From an uncultured Rubrobacteraceae bacterium (GTDB lineage Bacteria; Actinomycetota; Rubrobacteria; Rubrobacterales; Rubrobacteraceae), in assembly GCA_902806095.1 (NCBI GenBank), contig CADCVF010000010.1:1-52278 (forward strand): a stretch of 52,278 bases of DNA. The letters run 5' to 3'. Position numbers and translations under genes: made by a program. The notes beneath the pieces were generated by a model. It was given only the letters and a program-made list of their open reading frames with translations, had not been told where the DNA came from and did not search any database. Positions 1-8,185 of the stretch are shown one piece after another. Numbering within the stretch: the stretch's first letter is position 1; each line of letters starts with the position of its first letter.

Positions 1-457
1 CGGTCTCTCCCGCCTGCGGCGAACGGGCCTTCGGGGCGACGTTTACAGGCTCAGGGAAGACATTACCGTCTACGATGACTCCTACAACGCATCCCCGGCC
101 GCCGTCGCCGCCGTACTCAAGTACGGTGCGGATCAGGCACGTAGACAAGGTAGACGGCTCGTCGTCGTGCTCGGCGGCATGTTCGAGCTCGGGCCCTGCG
201 CCCGCGCGTACCATAGGGAGGCGGGTGAACTGGCGGCCAGAGTCGGCGTCGATCTGCTCGTATGCGTCGGCGACGAGGCCCGCTGGTATGCAGAGACCTT
301 CCCTGGCAGGACACTCTTCTACTCGAACGCAGAGAGCGCCGCCGATGCCCTGCCGGGAGAGCTGCAGGGCGGAGACTACCTGATCATCAAGGGTTCACGC
401 GGGGTTGGGCTCGACACCCTGACCCGCAAGTTGAGAGAGAGTCTAGCTCTTGTTTAG
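1..457 (+). CDS. murF: UDP-N-acetylmuramoyl-tripeptide--D-alanyl-D-alanine ligase, C-terminal part (MurF)
   Basis: The gene enters from the left edge; the frame is open from base 2 and gives about 151 C-terminal residues. The early stretch VYDDSYNASPAAVAAVL matches the conserved DDSYNANP segment at the start of the Mur ligase C-terminal domain, which is followed by the usual VVLGGMFELG. MurF adds D-Ala-D-Ala to the UDP-MurNAc tripeptide in the cytoplasm and makes the substrate of the next gene's product. The stop at 455-457 overlaps the mraY start by 8 nt, so the two are translationally coupled. The ATP-binding domain is outside the window. Confidence 0.93.
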   Translation, partial: GLSRLRRTGLRGDVYRLREDITVYDDSYNASPAAVAAVLKYGADQARRQGRRLVVVLGGMFELGPCARAYHREAGELAARVGVDLLVCVGDEARWYAETFPGRTLFYSNAESAADALPGELQGGDYLIIKGSRGVGLDTLTRKLRESLALV

Positions 458-1445
458 CGTCGTACTCGCGGCTGCTGTGGCGTTTCTGGTAACGGTGTTG
501 CTCGGCTCGAAGTTCATCGAGTTCTTGCAGTCGCGGAAGTTCGGGCAGTTCGTCCGCGAGGAGGGGCCCCAGACGCACCTGATCAAAGCTGGCACCCCGA
601 CCATGGGTGGGATCGTAATGCTCATGGGCCTTCTAGGGGCGCTCTTGGTGGTGGCGCGGCCCAACGTGGCCACGCTGACGACGCTCTTGCTCGTCGCTGT
701 CGTGGCTGGCATAGGCCTCTACGACGACTGGCAGAAGATCTCCAAAAAGCGCCCTGAGGGCTTGAGCGCCCGCTACAAGTTCCTTCTGTTGACCCTTGCA
801 GCGGTGCTGGCGGACATCCTGGCTGTGCGCTACGTAGGCGTTACCCAGACCGTGCTCGTGCCTTACTTCGACCGCAGCCTGGTCTTGGGGCCTGGCGTCG
901 TGGGGATCGCGCTCTTCAGCGTGTTCTTGCTGCTGGTGATCGCGGGCACGACCAACGCCGTAAACCTGACAGATGGCCTCGACGGACTCGCCGCAGGGGC
1001 GGGGGCCATAGCCCTGCTCGCCTACACGGCCATCGCGTTCCTCGAGCGCCAGTACGACGTCGCGGTGATCTGCGGCGCGATGGTTGGCGCGATCGTCGGG
1101 TTCCTCTGGTACAACTCCCACCCGGCCGACATCTTTATGGGGGATACAGGGTCGCTCGCGATAGGAGGCGTCCTCGCGGCAGCGGCGGTGCTCACCAAGA
1201 CGGAGCTACTCCTGCCCATCGTGGGCGGACTGTTCGTCGTCGAGGCTCTCTCCGTCATCCTCCAGGTCCTGATCTTCAAGCTCACGGGACGAAGGGTGTT
1301 CAAGATCGCCCCGATCCACCATCACTTCGAGTTTCTGGGCTGGGATGAGAACAAGGTCGTGGTCCGCTTCTGGATCGCCCAGGCCGCCTTCTCCTCTGTG
1401 GGGTTCTTCCTCTACTACATCTTCCTCTACAACACGGTAGGGTGA
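450..1445 (+). CDS. mraY: Phospho-N-acetylmuramoyl-pentapeptide transferase (MraY)
   Basis: 331 residues, TTG start inside the murF end. MraY moves phospho-MurNAc-pentapeptide from UDP to undecaprenyl phosphate, forming lipid I at the inner face of the membrane. Visible signatures are GTPTMGG (about 48-54), YDDW (about 91-94), NAVNLTDGLDGLAAG with the catalytic Asp residues, and the C-terminal PIHHHFE. About ten hydrophobic segments alternate with short loops, as expected for the family. The length is a little below the usual 350-360. It sits in the canonical murF-mraY-murD order. Confidence 0.97.
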   Translation: MFSVVLAAAVAFLVTVLLGSKFIEFLQSRKFGQFVREEGPQTHLIKAGTPTMGGIVMLMGLLGALLVVARPNVATLTTLLLVAVVAGIGLYDDWQKISKKRPEGLSARYKFLLLTLAAVLADILAVRYVGVTQTVLVPYFDRSLVLGPGVVGIALFSVFLLLVIAGTTNAVNLTDGLDGLAAGAGAIALLAYTAIAFLERQYDVAVICGAMVGAIVGFLWYNSHPADIFMGDTGSLAIGGVLAAAAVLTKTELLLPIVGGLFVVEALSVILQVLIFKLTGRRVFKIAPIHHHFEFLGWDENKVVVRFWIAQAAFSSVGFFLYYIFLYNTVG

Positions 1446-1449
1446 GCCC

Positions 1450-2769
1450 GTGACGACCCTGGTATACGGGCTCGGAGAGTCGGGCGTAGCGGCCACGCGG
1501 GCGCTCACAAAGAGAGGCGAAAGAGTCCTCGTGGCCGATGGTAGCGACGACGAACGGCTGCGAGACACTCTAGCCGCTCTCGACGTACCCGGCGTCCTCG
1601 AGGCCGGCCCTGACGTACTGGACGGGATAGACAGGATGATAGCGAGCCCTGGCGTCAGCCCCCGTAACCCGGTGCTGCGGGCCGCCGGGGCGCGGGGCAT
1701 CCCGATCGTATCCGAGGTTGGGCTCGGACTGGAGCTGCTCGGGGAGGACGCGCGCGTGGCGGCCGTCACCGGCACAAACGGAAAGACCACCGTCGTCGAC
1801 ATGCTCCACCACATGCTCGAGGCTTCCAGCGTGCAGCACGCCGTCGCTGGCAACTCCTGGAGAACCCTTACGGGGTGCCTGGAGGAGGCGTGTACCGCCA
1901 GGCTGCTCGTCCTCGAAATCTCTTCCTTCCAGCTTCACTATCTCCAGAACCCCGGCTTCGAGGTCGCCGCGCTCCTCAATGTTAGGCCGGATCACCTGAA
2001 CTGGCACGAATCGTTCGAGGAGTATATTGACGATAAGCTCCGTATCTTCGACCGACAGCGGGCGGAGGACCTGGCTCTCGCGAGCGCAGGGGATCCCATA
2101 GGCCGTGCTGCCATCGACACCTCCGGGGCAGAGGCCCTCGTCGTGGGTGAAGGCGACACGGCGCTGCGCAACGGGCGCCTACTGCTCCGCGGCTCCCATC
2201 TGGCTGACGTGAACGAGTTGCGCTTCGCAGGGACGCACAATCACGAAAACGCGCTCTTCGCGGCGGCCGCTGCACAAAGGCTGGGCGCGGAGCTCGGGGA
2301 TATCAGGGAGGCGCTGCTTGGATACGAGTCGAGGCCGCACCGCATGCGAGTCGCACTAATGAGGTCGGGCGTGACCTACGTGGATGATTCCAAGGCCACC
2401 AACCCGGCGGCGGTCGCCGCGGCCCTCGCCAGCCTCGACGTGCCCGTGGTACTCATCCTCGGCGGTTCGGAGAAAGGCACGGACTTCTCGGAGATACTGC
2501 CGGGCCTGGGCGTGTGCCGGGCGGTCGTGTGCCAGGGTGAGGCAGGACCGCGCATCGCCGCCTACCTCGAAGCTGGGGGCTTCCAAGACGTAGTCCACAG
2601 GACTCCCGACCTGAAGAAAGCCGTCGAAAGAGCCACAGAGATCGCCAGGCCAGGTGACGTCGTCCTGCTCTCGCCCGGTTGCGCGAGCTTCGACCAGTTC
2701 CCCGGATACGCAGAGAGGGGAGACGCGTTCATCGAGTTCGCCGGACATCATAGGAAAGTAGGACGATGA
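1450..2769 (+). CDS. murD: UDP-N-acetylmuramoyl-L-alanine--D-glutamate ligase (MurD)
   Basis: 439 residues, GTG start 4 nt after mraY. MurD adds D-glutamate to UDP-MurNAc-L-Ala using ATP. A Rossmann-like N-terminus (VYGLGESG) is followed by the P-loop GTNGKTT at about 108-114, NVRPDHLNWH in the central domain and the C-terminal-domain motif YVDDSKATNPAA. The end reads LLSPGCASFDQF, a MurD hallmark. The stop overlaps ftsW by 4 nt (ATGA). Confidence 0.97.
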   Translation: MTTLVYGLGESGVAATRALTKRGERVLVADGSDDERLRDTLAALDVPGVLEAGPDVLDGIDRMIASPGVSPRNPVLRAAGARGIPIVSEVGLGLELLGEDARVAAVTGTNGKTTVVDMLHHMLEASSVQHAVAGNSWRTLTGCLEEACTARLLVLEISSFQLHYLQNPGFEVAALLNVRPDHLNWHESFEEYIDDKLRIFDRQRAEDLALASAGDPIGRAAIDTSGAEALVVGEGDTALRNGRLLLRGSHLADVNELRFAGTHNHENALFAAAAAQRLGAELGDIREALLGYESRPHRMRVALMRSGVTYVDDSKATNPAAVAAALASLDVPVVLILGGSEKGTDFSEILPGLGVCRAVVCQGEAGPRIAAYLEAGGFQDVVHRTPDLKKAVERATEIARPGDVVLLSPGCASFDQFPGYAERGDAFIEFAGHHRKVGR

Positions 2770-3914
2770 GTAGCCTGAGGTCCAACCTGTTTCTCGTGGC
2801 GCTCGGCCTCTCCATGTTGGGTCTCGTAATGGTCTATTCGGCTACGTACAGTGAGGTTGGAACCGACTTTCTCTTCCAACGCATCGGGCACATGGTACTC
2901 GGCGTCGCCGCCTTCTTTGTGGCCAGCCGGGTCAGGTATACAGCGTGGCGCAGGTATGCCCCTGCCCTGTACCTGATCGTTCTGGTAGGCCTCGTCCTCG
3001 TCCTCATACCTGGTATCGGAACCCAGATAAACGGCGCCAGGAGGTGGCTCGACCTCGGCCCCATGAGCATCCAGCCCGCGGAGTTCGCGAAGCTCGCCGC
3101 CATCCTGGTCTTGGGCTGCGCGGTCGCGCGTCTGCCTCATGGTTCGGGGCTTCCTGTCAAGCCCCTCGCTGCCGTCGGGGTGCTCTTCATCCTGGTCCTC
3201 GTCGAACCGGATTTCGGCACCTCCGTGGTCCTGCTCTCGGGCGTGGCAGGGACAGTGTGGGCCTCCGAGCTGAGGACGAGGGATCTGGTGCTGTCTGGGC
3301 TTGTTGGGTTTGTGGCGGTAACGGGGATGATGGTGCTCGAGCCCTATCGCCGGGAGCGGTTCCTGACGTTCCTCGATCCCTGGGCCGCAGCGGACGGCTC
3401 TGGCTACCAGGTTGTCCAGTCCATGGTGGCCATAAAGGCTGGGGGATTCTTCGGTTCGGGGGCGGGGGCGGCCGGACAGGGACCATACGTCCCCGAGCTG
3501 GGCACGGATATGATCTTCGCCCTGATAGGTGAGGAACTTGGTCTGATCGGGATGGTCGTCGTGATCGCCGCCTTCGGTTTTATCGCGCTGGCCGGGCTGA
3601 AGATAGCCATGAACGCCCCTTCGGTGATGGCGCGGTGCGTGGCCGCAGGCCTGACTACGATGCTCATCGCCCAGACCACCTTCAACATCGGAGCAGCCAT
3701 GGTGGTTCTCCCGCTCGCAGGGATGACCCTCCCTTTCGTGAGCTACGGTGGTTCGAGTCTGCTGGTATGCTTCGCCGCCGTGGGCATCCTCTACAGGATA
3801 TCGGAGGACAGTGAACGAGCCAGGGAGATCAAACCCCCCAAGAAGACCGCGGATCTTGATCGCAGGAGGCGGCACGGGGGGACACGCTATCCCCGCGCTG
3901 TGCGTGGCGGCTGA
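2766..3914 (+). CDS. ftsW: Septal lipid II polymerase FtsW (SEDS family)
   Basis: 382 residues with about ten transmembrane segments. SEDS proteins polymerise lipid II; FtsW acts at the division septum with a class B penicillin-binding protein. Family signs are NGARRWLDLG, the large extracellular loop rich in GSGAGAAGQG and VPELGTDMIFALIGEELG, and PFVSYGGSSLL near the C-terminus. RodA is the alternative, but the mur-cluster location favours FtsW. The last 35 residues are a basic cytoplasmic tail (for example LDRRRRHGG) that is read out of frame over the murG start: the overlap is 104 nt, which is unusual. Confidence 0.92.
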   Translation: MSSLRSNLFLVALGLSMLGLVMVYSATYSEVGTDFLFQRIGHMVLGVAAFFVASRVRYTAWRRYAPALYLIVLVGLVLVLIPGIGTQINGARRWLDLGPMSIQPAEFAKLAAILVLGCAVARLPHGSGLPVKPLAAVGVLFILVLVEPDFGTSVVLLSGVAGTVWASELRTRDLVLSGLVGFVAVTGMMVLEPYRRERFLTFLDPWAAADGSGYQVVQSMVAIKAGGFFGSGAGAAGQGPYVPELGTDMIFALIGEELGLIGMVVVIAAFGFIALAGLKIAMNAPSVMARCVAAGLTTMLIAQTTFNIGAAMVVLPLAGMTLPFVSYGGSSLLVCFAAVGILYRISEDSERAREIKPPKKTADLDRRRRHGGTRYPRAVRGG

Positions 3915-4908
3915 TTTGAGGGAGAGGGAAGCGATAGTCGAGTTCGTGGGATCAAGCTCGGGCATAGAAATGACCCTCGTCCCGCAAGAGGGCTATACCC
4001 TGCACGCCCTGCCCCTGAGAGGCCTCGCCGGAAGCCCGCTGGCCCGGGCCCGCGCGGGCCTCCTCTCTCTCAAGGCAACGATACGCTGTACACGCATAAT
4101 ACAACGACTGCGGCCCTGGGCCGTTCTCGGCGTCGGAGGTTACGCGAGCGCGCCGGCGGTGATCGCGGCCCGGACCCTCGGCGTGCCTACGTTTCTACAC
4201 GAGCAGAACTCTGTCCCTGGGCGGGTCAACCGCCTGGCCAGTCGCTTTACCACACAGACGCTGGCCACGTTCCCTGATGCCACACAGCGGCTCGGGAACG
4301 CCGTGTGGGTCGGTATGCCGACAAGGACGAAGATCTTCGAGGCTACGCGGGATGAGGCGTTACGGGTTCTCGGTCTGGAGCCGCCGGTCGTCCTCATCTT
4401 CGGCGGGAGCGGGGGTGCGCTCAAACTCAACCTCGCAGCGGTGGAGGCGTTCGGTGGCCCGACGCCGTATACGGTCGTCCAGATCTCTGGCCGCAGAGAT
4501 TTCTCGCGGCTCTCGACGGACAACCCGAGGCACAAGATCCTGGAGTTCGTCGACGATATCTGGCGGTACCTGGCCGCCGCCGCCTTGGTCGTTAGCAGGG
4601 CCGGCGCGGGCTCCCTGTTCGACATTGCGGCCGCCGGAAAGGCGGCGATCCTCGTCCCCTTCCCCTTCGCGACGGATGACCACCAGCTCGAGAACGCCAG
4701 GTACTTTACCGAAAGAGGGGCCGCGGAGTTGATGCTCGACGCCGAGGTCGATGCCCGTGCACTGCGCGACCGCGTCGAAGATTTGTTGGCCGACGATGCA
4801 CGGCGGGAGGAGCTTGCGAGTCGCATGGGCGCGCTCGCTACGCCTGGTGCGGCAGGTGAAGTAGCCCGGCGATTGCTGCGTGCCGGAGAAAAGGAGCGGG
4901 GCGCATGA
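3811..4908 (+). CDS. murG: UDP-GlcNAc:lipid I N-acetylglucosaminyltransferase (MurG)
   Basis: 365 residues when started at GTG 3811. The frame stays open up to 3748, but the first 21 residues from there resemble nothing in MurG. GTG 3811 has GGAGG upstream (3803-3807) and gives the normal family length. MurG adds GlcNAc to lipid I to make lipid II. The glycosyltransferase B fold is marked by GGGTGGH (19-25), GVGGYAS (107-113), HEQN (130-133) and FGGSGGA. The first third of the N-terminal domain, including the glycine loop, is encoded inside the ftsW 3' end in another frame. Confidence 0.93.
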   Translation: MNEPGRSNPPRRPRILIAGGGTGGHAIPALCVAADLREREAIVEFVGSSSGIEMTLVPQEGYTLHALPLRGLAGSPLARARAGLLSLKATIRCTRIIQRLRPWAVLGVGGYASAPAVIAARTLGVPTFLHEQNSVPGRVNRLASRFTTQTLATFPDATQRLGNAVWVGMPTRTKIFEATRDEALRVLGLEPPVVLIFGGSGGALKLNLAAVEAFGGPTPYTVVQISGRRDFSRLSTDNPRHKILEFVDDIWRYLAAAALVVSRAGAGSLFDIAAAGKAAILVPFPFATDDHQLENARYFTERGAAELMLDAEVDARALRDRVEDLLADDARREELASRMGALATPGAAGEVARRLLRAGEKERGA

Positions 4909-6269
4909 ACATACACATGATCGGCATCGGCGGGGCAGGAATGAGCGGTATAGCCGAGGTCCTGGCTAGAAGGGGCCACAATGTCACGGGCTCGGATCTC
5001 AAGGAATCTCCATATACCCGCAGGCTGCGCGAGGCGGGCATCACGGTCTACATCGGACACGCCCCGGATCAGGTAGGGAACGCGGACCAGGTGGTGATCT
5101 CGACGGCCATACCAAAGACGAACCCAGAGCTTCTGCAAGCCAGGCGGAGGTCCATCCCCGTCATACCGCGCGCCGCAGCCCTTGCCCGGATCCTCGAGGG
5201 TAGCCGAAGCGTCGCCGTAGCGGGAACCCACGGTAAGACGACGACGACGAGCATGACGGCGCACGTCCTCGAGGCTCTGGGCGAGAACCCGACGGCCTTG
5301 GTGGGCGGCGAACTGAACGACATCGGTAGCAACGTCGCCTTCGGAGGGTCCGACCTCGTCGTGGCCGAGGCAGACGAGAGCGACCGTTCCTTCCTCTACC
5401 TCAGGCCACAGGCCGCCGTGGTCACGAACATCGAGTTCGACCACCCGGACTTCTACTCGTCTCTCGACGATGTCCTGGAGACCTTCGAGCAATTCGTCCG
5501 CTCTCTGCCCGAGGACGGCTGCCTGGTCGTCTGCGCGGATGACCCTTCCTGCCTCCAGGTGGCCGCCGAGGCTCCATGCCCCGTAACTACCTACGGCATC
5601 GGCTCCGGAGACCTCAGGGCCGACATTGTGAGCCCGAGCAGCTACGTGCTGTTCGAGAGCGGCGACAGACGCGGCGTGGTCGAACTGGGCGTCTACGGGC
5701 GCCACAACGTGCTCAACTCCCTGGCGGCAGCAGGAGTTGCCCACTGGCTCGGCCACCAGGCTTACGAGGCGGCCAGCACCCTCCATGACTTCGGGGGCGT
5801 GCGCCGCCGCTTGCAGGAAAAAGGAGAGCAGGCGGAGGTGCGTGTCGTCGACGACTACGCCCACCATCCGACCGAGCTCTCGGCCACACTCGCTGCCGCT
5901 CGTTCCACCATGCCGCGGGATGGAAGGGTGATCGCCGTCTTCCAGCCGCACCGTTACTCGCGTACCCGCGCGCTCTACAGGGAGTTCGGCGCCTCGTTCT
6001 CCTCGGCCGACGCCGTGCTCGTCACCGAGGTCTACGGCGCCGGCGAGATGCCCCAACCAGGCGTCAACGGCAAGCTTATAGTCGACGCGATTTGCGAGAC
6101 GCGGGGCCACCCCGAGGTCTACTACATACCCCAGCAAGACGCCATACCAGCGATGCTGCAAAACGTAGCCAGAAGGGGGGACCTCGTGCTCACCCTCGGC
6201 GCAGGTGACATCTCGAAGGCCGGTGAAGACCTGCTCGCGATACTGGAGGATCGAGGATCCCGACCCTGA
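4905..6269 (+). CDS. murC: UDP-N-acetylmuramate--L-alanine ligase (MurC)
   Basis: 454 residues, ATG start overlapping murG by 4 nt. MurC adds the first amino acid, L-Ala, to UDP-MurNAc. The N-terminal glycine loop (IGIGGAGMSG) binds the UDP sugar, the P-loop GTHGKTTT is at about 107-114, and DDYAHHPTE and FQPHRYSRT mark the C-terminal domain. The stop TGA (6267-6269) overlaps the proposed CTG start of ftsQ. Confidence 0.97.
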   Translation: MNIHMIGIGGAGMSGIAEVLARRGHNVTGSDLKESPYTRRLREAGITVYIGHAPDQVGNADQVVISTAIPKTNPELLQARRRSIPVIPRAAALARILEGSRSVAVAGTHGKTTTTSMTAHVLEALGENPTALVGGELNDIGSNVAFGGSDLVVAEADESDRSFLYLRPQAAVVTNIEFDHPDFYSSLDDVLETFEQFVRSLPEDGCLVVCADDPSCLQVAAEAPCPVTTYGIGSGDLRADIVSPSSYVLFESGDRRGVVELGVYGRHNVLNSLAAAGVAHWLGHQAYEAASTLHDFGGVRRRLQEKGEQAEVRVVDDYAHHPTELSATLAAARSTMPRDGRVIAVFQPHRYSRTRALYREFGASFSSADAVLVTEVYGAGEMPQPGVNGKLIVDAICETRGHPEVYYIPQQDAIPAMLQNVARRGDLVLTLGAGDISKAGEDLLAILEDRGSRP

Positions 6270-6934
6270 TCAGACCTCTGCGCGCCATCCTGCTCTCGGC
6301 GGCCACAGCCGCCGCTACTACCCTCATCCTCGCCCTTATTACCTACCTGGCTTTCCCCGTTACCGGCGTCAGGGTGGAAGGCGCCCGTATGTACCCCGAA
6401 TCCGAAGCCAGCGAGGCTATACCAGACCACGCCAGCCTGCTCACCCTCAGCGAAGAGCCGGTGAAACGCAACCTGGAGTCTCATCCTTGGGTTCAGGGTG
6501 TAGAGGTGAACGAGAACTGGAACTCCGGTATAGTTACGGTTCAGGTTGAGGAGCGTAGGCCTGTGATGGATGCGGAGGTTGACGGGCGGAGGCTCGTTCT
6601 CTCGGCTGACGGCGAGGAGCTTCCGGGGCCAGGGGGAGCGGCTCTCGAGAGGGTGGAGTTGGATCGCGACCAGGTAGGGGAGATCTTGGTGTTCGCGAGG
6701 ACGTTGCACAGGAGCGGGTTGACACTGGAGTCTGTCGACGGGGCTGGTGCCGGAGGCATCGAGGCCACGGTCGAAGGCCGTGAGGTCATCTTCTCTGGGA
6801 AAGTCGATGAAAGTCAGGTCATGGCCTTGAAACACATCATGCCAGAGCATCCTGACGCCAGGGTCTTCGACCTGCGTTCGCCGGAGAGGGTCGTCGTCGC
6901 CCCGCACGAAACGCGCAGCGAGTCAAGGGGCTAG
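6266..6934 (+). CDS. ftsQ: Cell division protein FtsQ (POTRA domain), apparent CTG start
   Basis: FtsQ is a single-pass membrane protein that scaffolds the divisome outside the membrane. The POTRA domain is clear: FPVTGVRVEGARMYPESE, LLTLSEEPVKRNLESHPWVQ and VQVEERRPV. The first ATG/GTG/TTG in frame (GTG 6374) would remove the membrane anchor and cut into POTRA. The frame runs open from 6227 and encodes a hydrophobic segment (about residues 7-30: ILLSAATAAATTLILALITY) before POTRA. No standard start precedes it; CTG 6266 fits best, overlapping the murC stop as CTGA with GAGG at 6253-6256. This gives 222 residues. ATC 6257, behind GGAGGA, is the alternative. Confidence 0.8.
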   Translation: MIRPLRAILLSAATAAATTLILALITYLAFPVTGVRVEGARMYPESEASEAIPDHASLLTLSEEPVKRNLESHPWVQGVEVNENWNSGIVTVQVEERRPVMDAEVDGRRLVLSADGEELPGPGGAALERVELDRDQVGEILVFARTLHRSGLTLESVDGAGAGGIEATVEGREVIFSGKVDESQVMALKHIMPEHPDARVFDLRSPERVVVAPHETRSESRG

Positions 6935-6940
6935 CCGGCC

Positions 6941-8143
6941 GTGACGCAGAAGCTAGTCTACGGTATAGACGTCGGCACCACCAAGGTAGTTGCGATCGCC
7001 GGCCGGGTGGACCCTCGAAGGGGCTGGGTCGAGGTCCTATCCATGGGGGAGGCGCCGAGTTACGGTCTAAAGAGGGGCGTCGTGGTTGACCGCAAGGCCG
7101 CCGCCGATTCGGTCGCAGAAGCGATGGAAGCCTGCGGCGTTCGCGGCGGTAGGGTGACCGTCGGCATCGCGGGTAGCCACATCTCGTCTTTCAACACGGA
7201 GGTCACCCTCCTGAACCGCAGCAGGAACCTGATGGTCACCGACCGGTTCGTCGGCAGGCTCGAACAGGAGGCCAGGCAGCTCGAGCTGCACGAGGACGAG
7301 CGGGTGATACACGTCGTCCCTCGGGGCTACATCCTCGACGGGTCAGAGGGTGTCAAGAACCCCGCAGGCCTCGCCGCCCGCAAAGTGACCCTGCGCGCGC
7401 ACGTTGTGAGCGGGGCGGTCTCCAGCATCCAGAACCTCCTGCGCGCCGTCGAGGACTGCGGCGTCAAGGTTTCCAGGATCGTGCTCGAACCACTGGCATC
7501 GGCCGAAGCCTGCCTGCTCGACGCAGACCGCGAATCCGGCGTCGTCCTCCTCGATGTGGGCGGCGGCACCACCGATATCGCGACCTTCTACAGGGGGGCT
7601 CTCACGCATACGGATGTCATCCCCATCGGTGGTGAGAGCTTCACATCCGACGTCGCCTACGGTCTCAAGATCCCGCAACACGATGCCGAGGAACTCAAGC
7701 TCCACTACGGTACAGTCCTCTCCAGCGCCGTCGACCCCGTGGCCGCCGTCAAGCTCGACGACCGCCACTACAACGCCAGCTTTATAAGCCAAATCCTCGA
7801 GTACCGCGCCCGTGAAGTGCTCGACTACGTGCGCGACTCGCTCGATCAGACCCTGGTGAGGGAACTGGCCCCAGGCGGCGTTGCCCTAACCGGAGGCGGC
7901 TCCTTGCTCGACGGGATGACAGGGCTCGCAGAAGAAGTCCTCGGTATGCGCGCAAAGATCGTAAGCCCTCGCCGAGTCAGAGGCGAGGTTCAACCTGTAC
8001 AGAAACCTCAGTATGCAACGGCGGTGGGTCTGTTATACTTCTCGGCCAGAAACGATGACCCTAGACCAAAGGGTAAAGGTGCAGGGACGATTAGTTTTGG
8101 TAGCATAGTGGAGGCGGTCAAGGGCTGGTTCCGGGCGAAGTAG
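6941..8143 (+). CDS. ftsA: Cell division protein FtsA (actin-like FtsZ anchor)
   Basis: 400 residues, GTG start 6 nt after ftsQ. FtsA tethers FtsZ filaments to the membrane and recruits later divisome proteins. It begins with the actin-fold phosphate loop YGIDVGTTKVVAIAG, has a second phosphate motif LLDVGGGTTDIATF and the adenosine motif ALTGGGSLLDGM. The C-terminus (SIVEAVKGWFRAK) is an amphipathic membrane-targeting helix. FtsA is absent from many actinomycetes such as mycobacteria and Streptomyces, so its presence suggests an early branch. A promoter-like element lies inside its 3' end. Confidence 0.96.
   Translation: MTQKLVYGIDVGTTKVVAIAGRVDPRRGWVEVLSMGEAPSYGLKRGVVVDRKAAADSVAEAMEACGVRGGRVTVGIAGSHISSFNTEVTLLNRSRNLMVTDRFVGRLEQEARQLELHEDERVIHVVPRGYILDGSEGVKNPAGLAARKVTLRAHVVSGAVSSIQNLLRAVEDCGVKVSRIVLEPLASAEACLLDADRESGVVLLDVGGGTTDIATFYRGALTHTDVIPIGGESFTSDVAYGLKIPQHDAEELKLHYGTVLSSAVDPVAAVKLDDRHYNASFISQILEYRAREVLDYVRDSLDQTLVRELAPGGVALTGGGSLLDGMTGLAEEVLGMRAKIVSPRRVRGEVQPVQKPQYATAVGLLYFSARNDDPRPKGKGAGTISFGSIVEAVKGWFRAK
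8031..8039 (+). promoter_or_regulatory. Candidate extended -10 promoter for ftsZ inside ftsA
   Basis: TGTTATACT lies about 150 nt before the ftsZ start: an extended -10 (TGn then TATACT) with no good -35. It uses a rare TTA leucine codon in a GC-rich gene. The following 70 nt are richer in A and T than the rest of ftsA. ftsZ commonly has promoters within ftsA, so this would allow extra FtsZ synthesis. Based on sequence pattern only. Confidence 0.4.
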
Positions 8144-8144
8144 A

Positions 8145-8157
8145 CCGGGGGCCCCGG
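8145..8157 (+). other. Short GC hairpin between ftsA and ftsZ
   Basis: CCGGGGGCCCCGG forms a 5-bp stem with a 3-nt loop just after the ftsA stop and upstream of the ftsZ ribosome site (GGAGGG at about 8171). No T-run follows, so it is not a classical terminator. It may only stabilise or separate the two messages. Confidence 0.35.
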
Positions 8158-8185
8158 ATAACGTGTGATGGAGGGTTAGAGAGGC

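Noticed and set aside
2748-3965. 405-codon minus-strand frame opposite ftsW
   Set aside because: Composition (His, Arg, Gln, Glu-rich, no hydrophobic core) is that of antisense to a membrane protein gene.
4140-6161. 673-codon open frame on the minus strand opposite murG and murC
   Set aside because: It is antisense to two certain genes, Arg/Ala/Val-rich and without any domain; long antisense frames are normal in GC-rich DNA.
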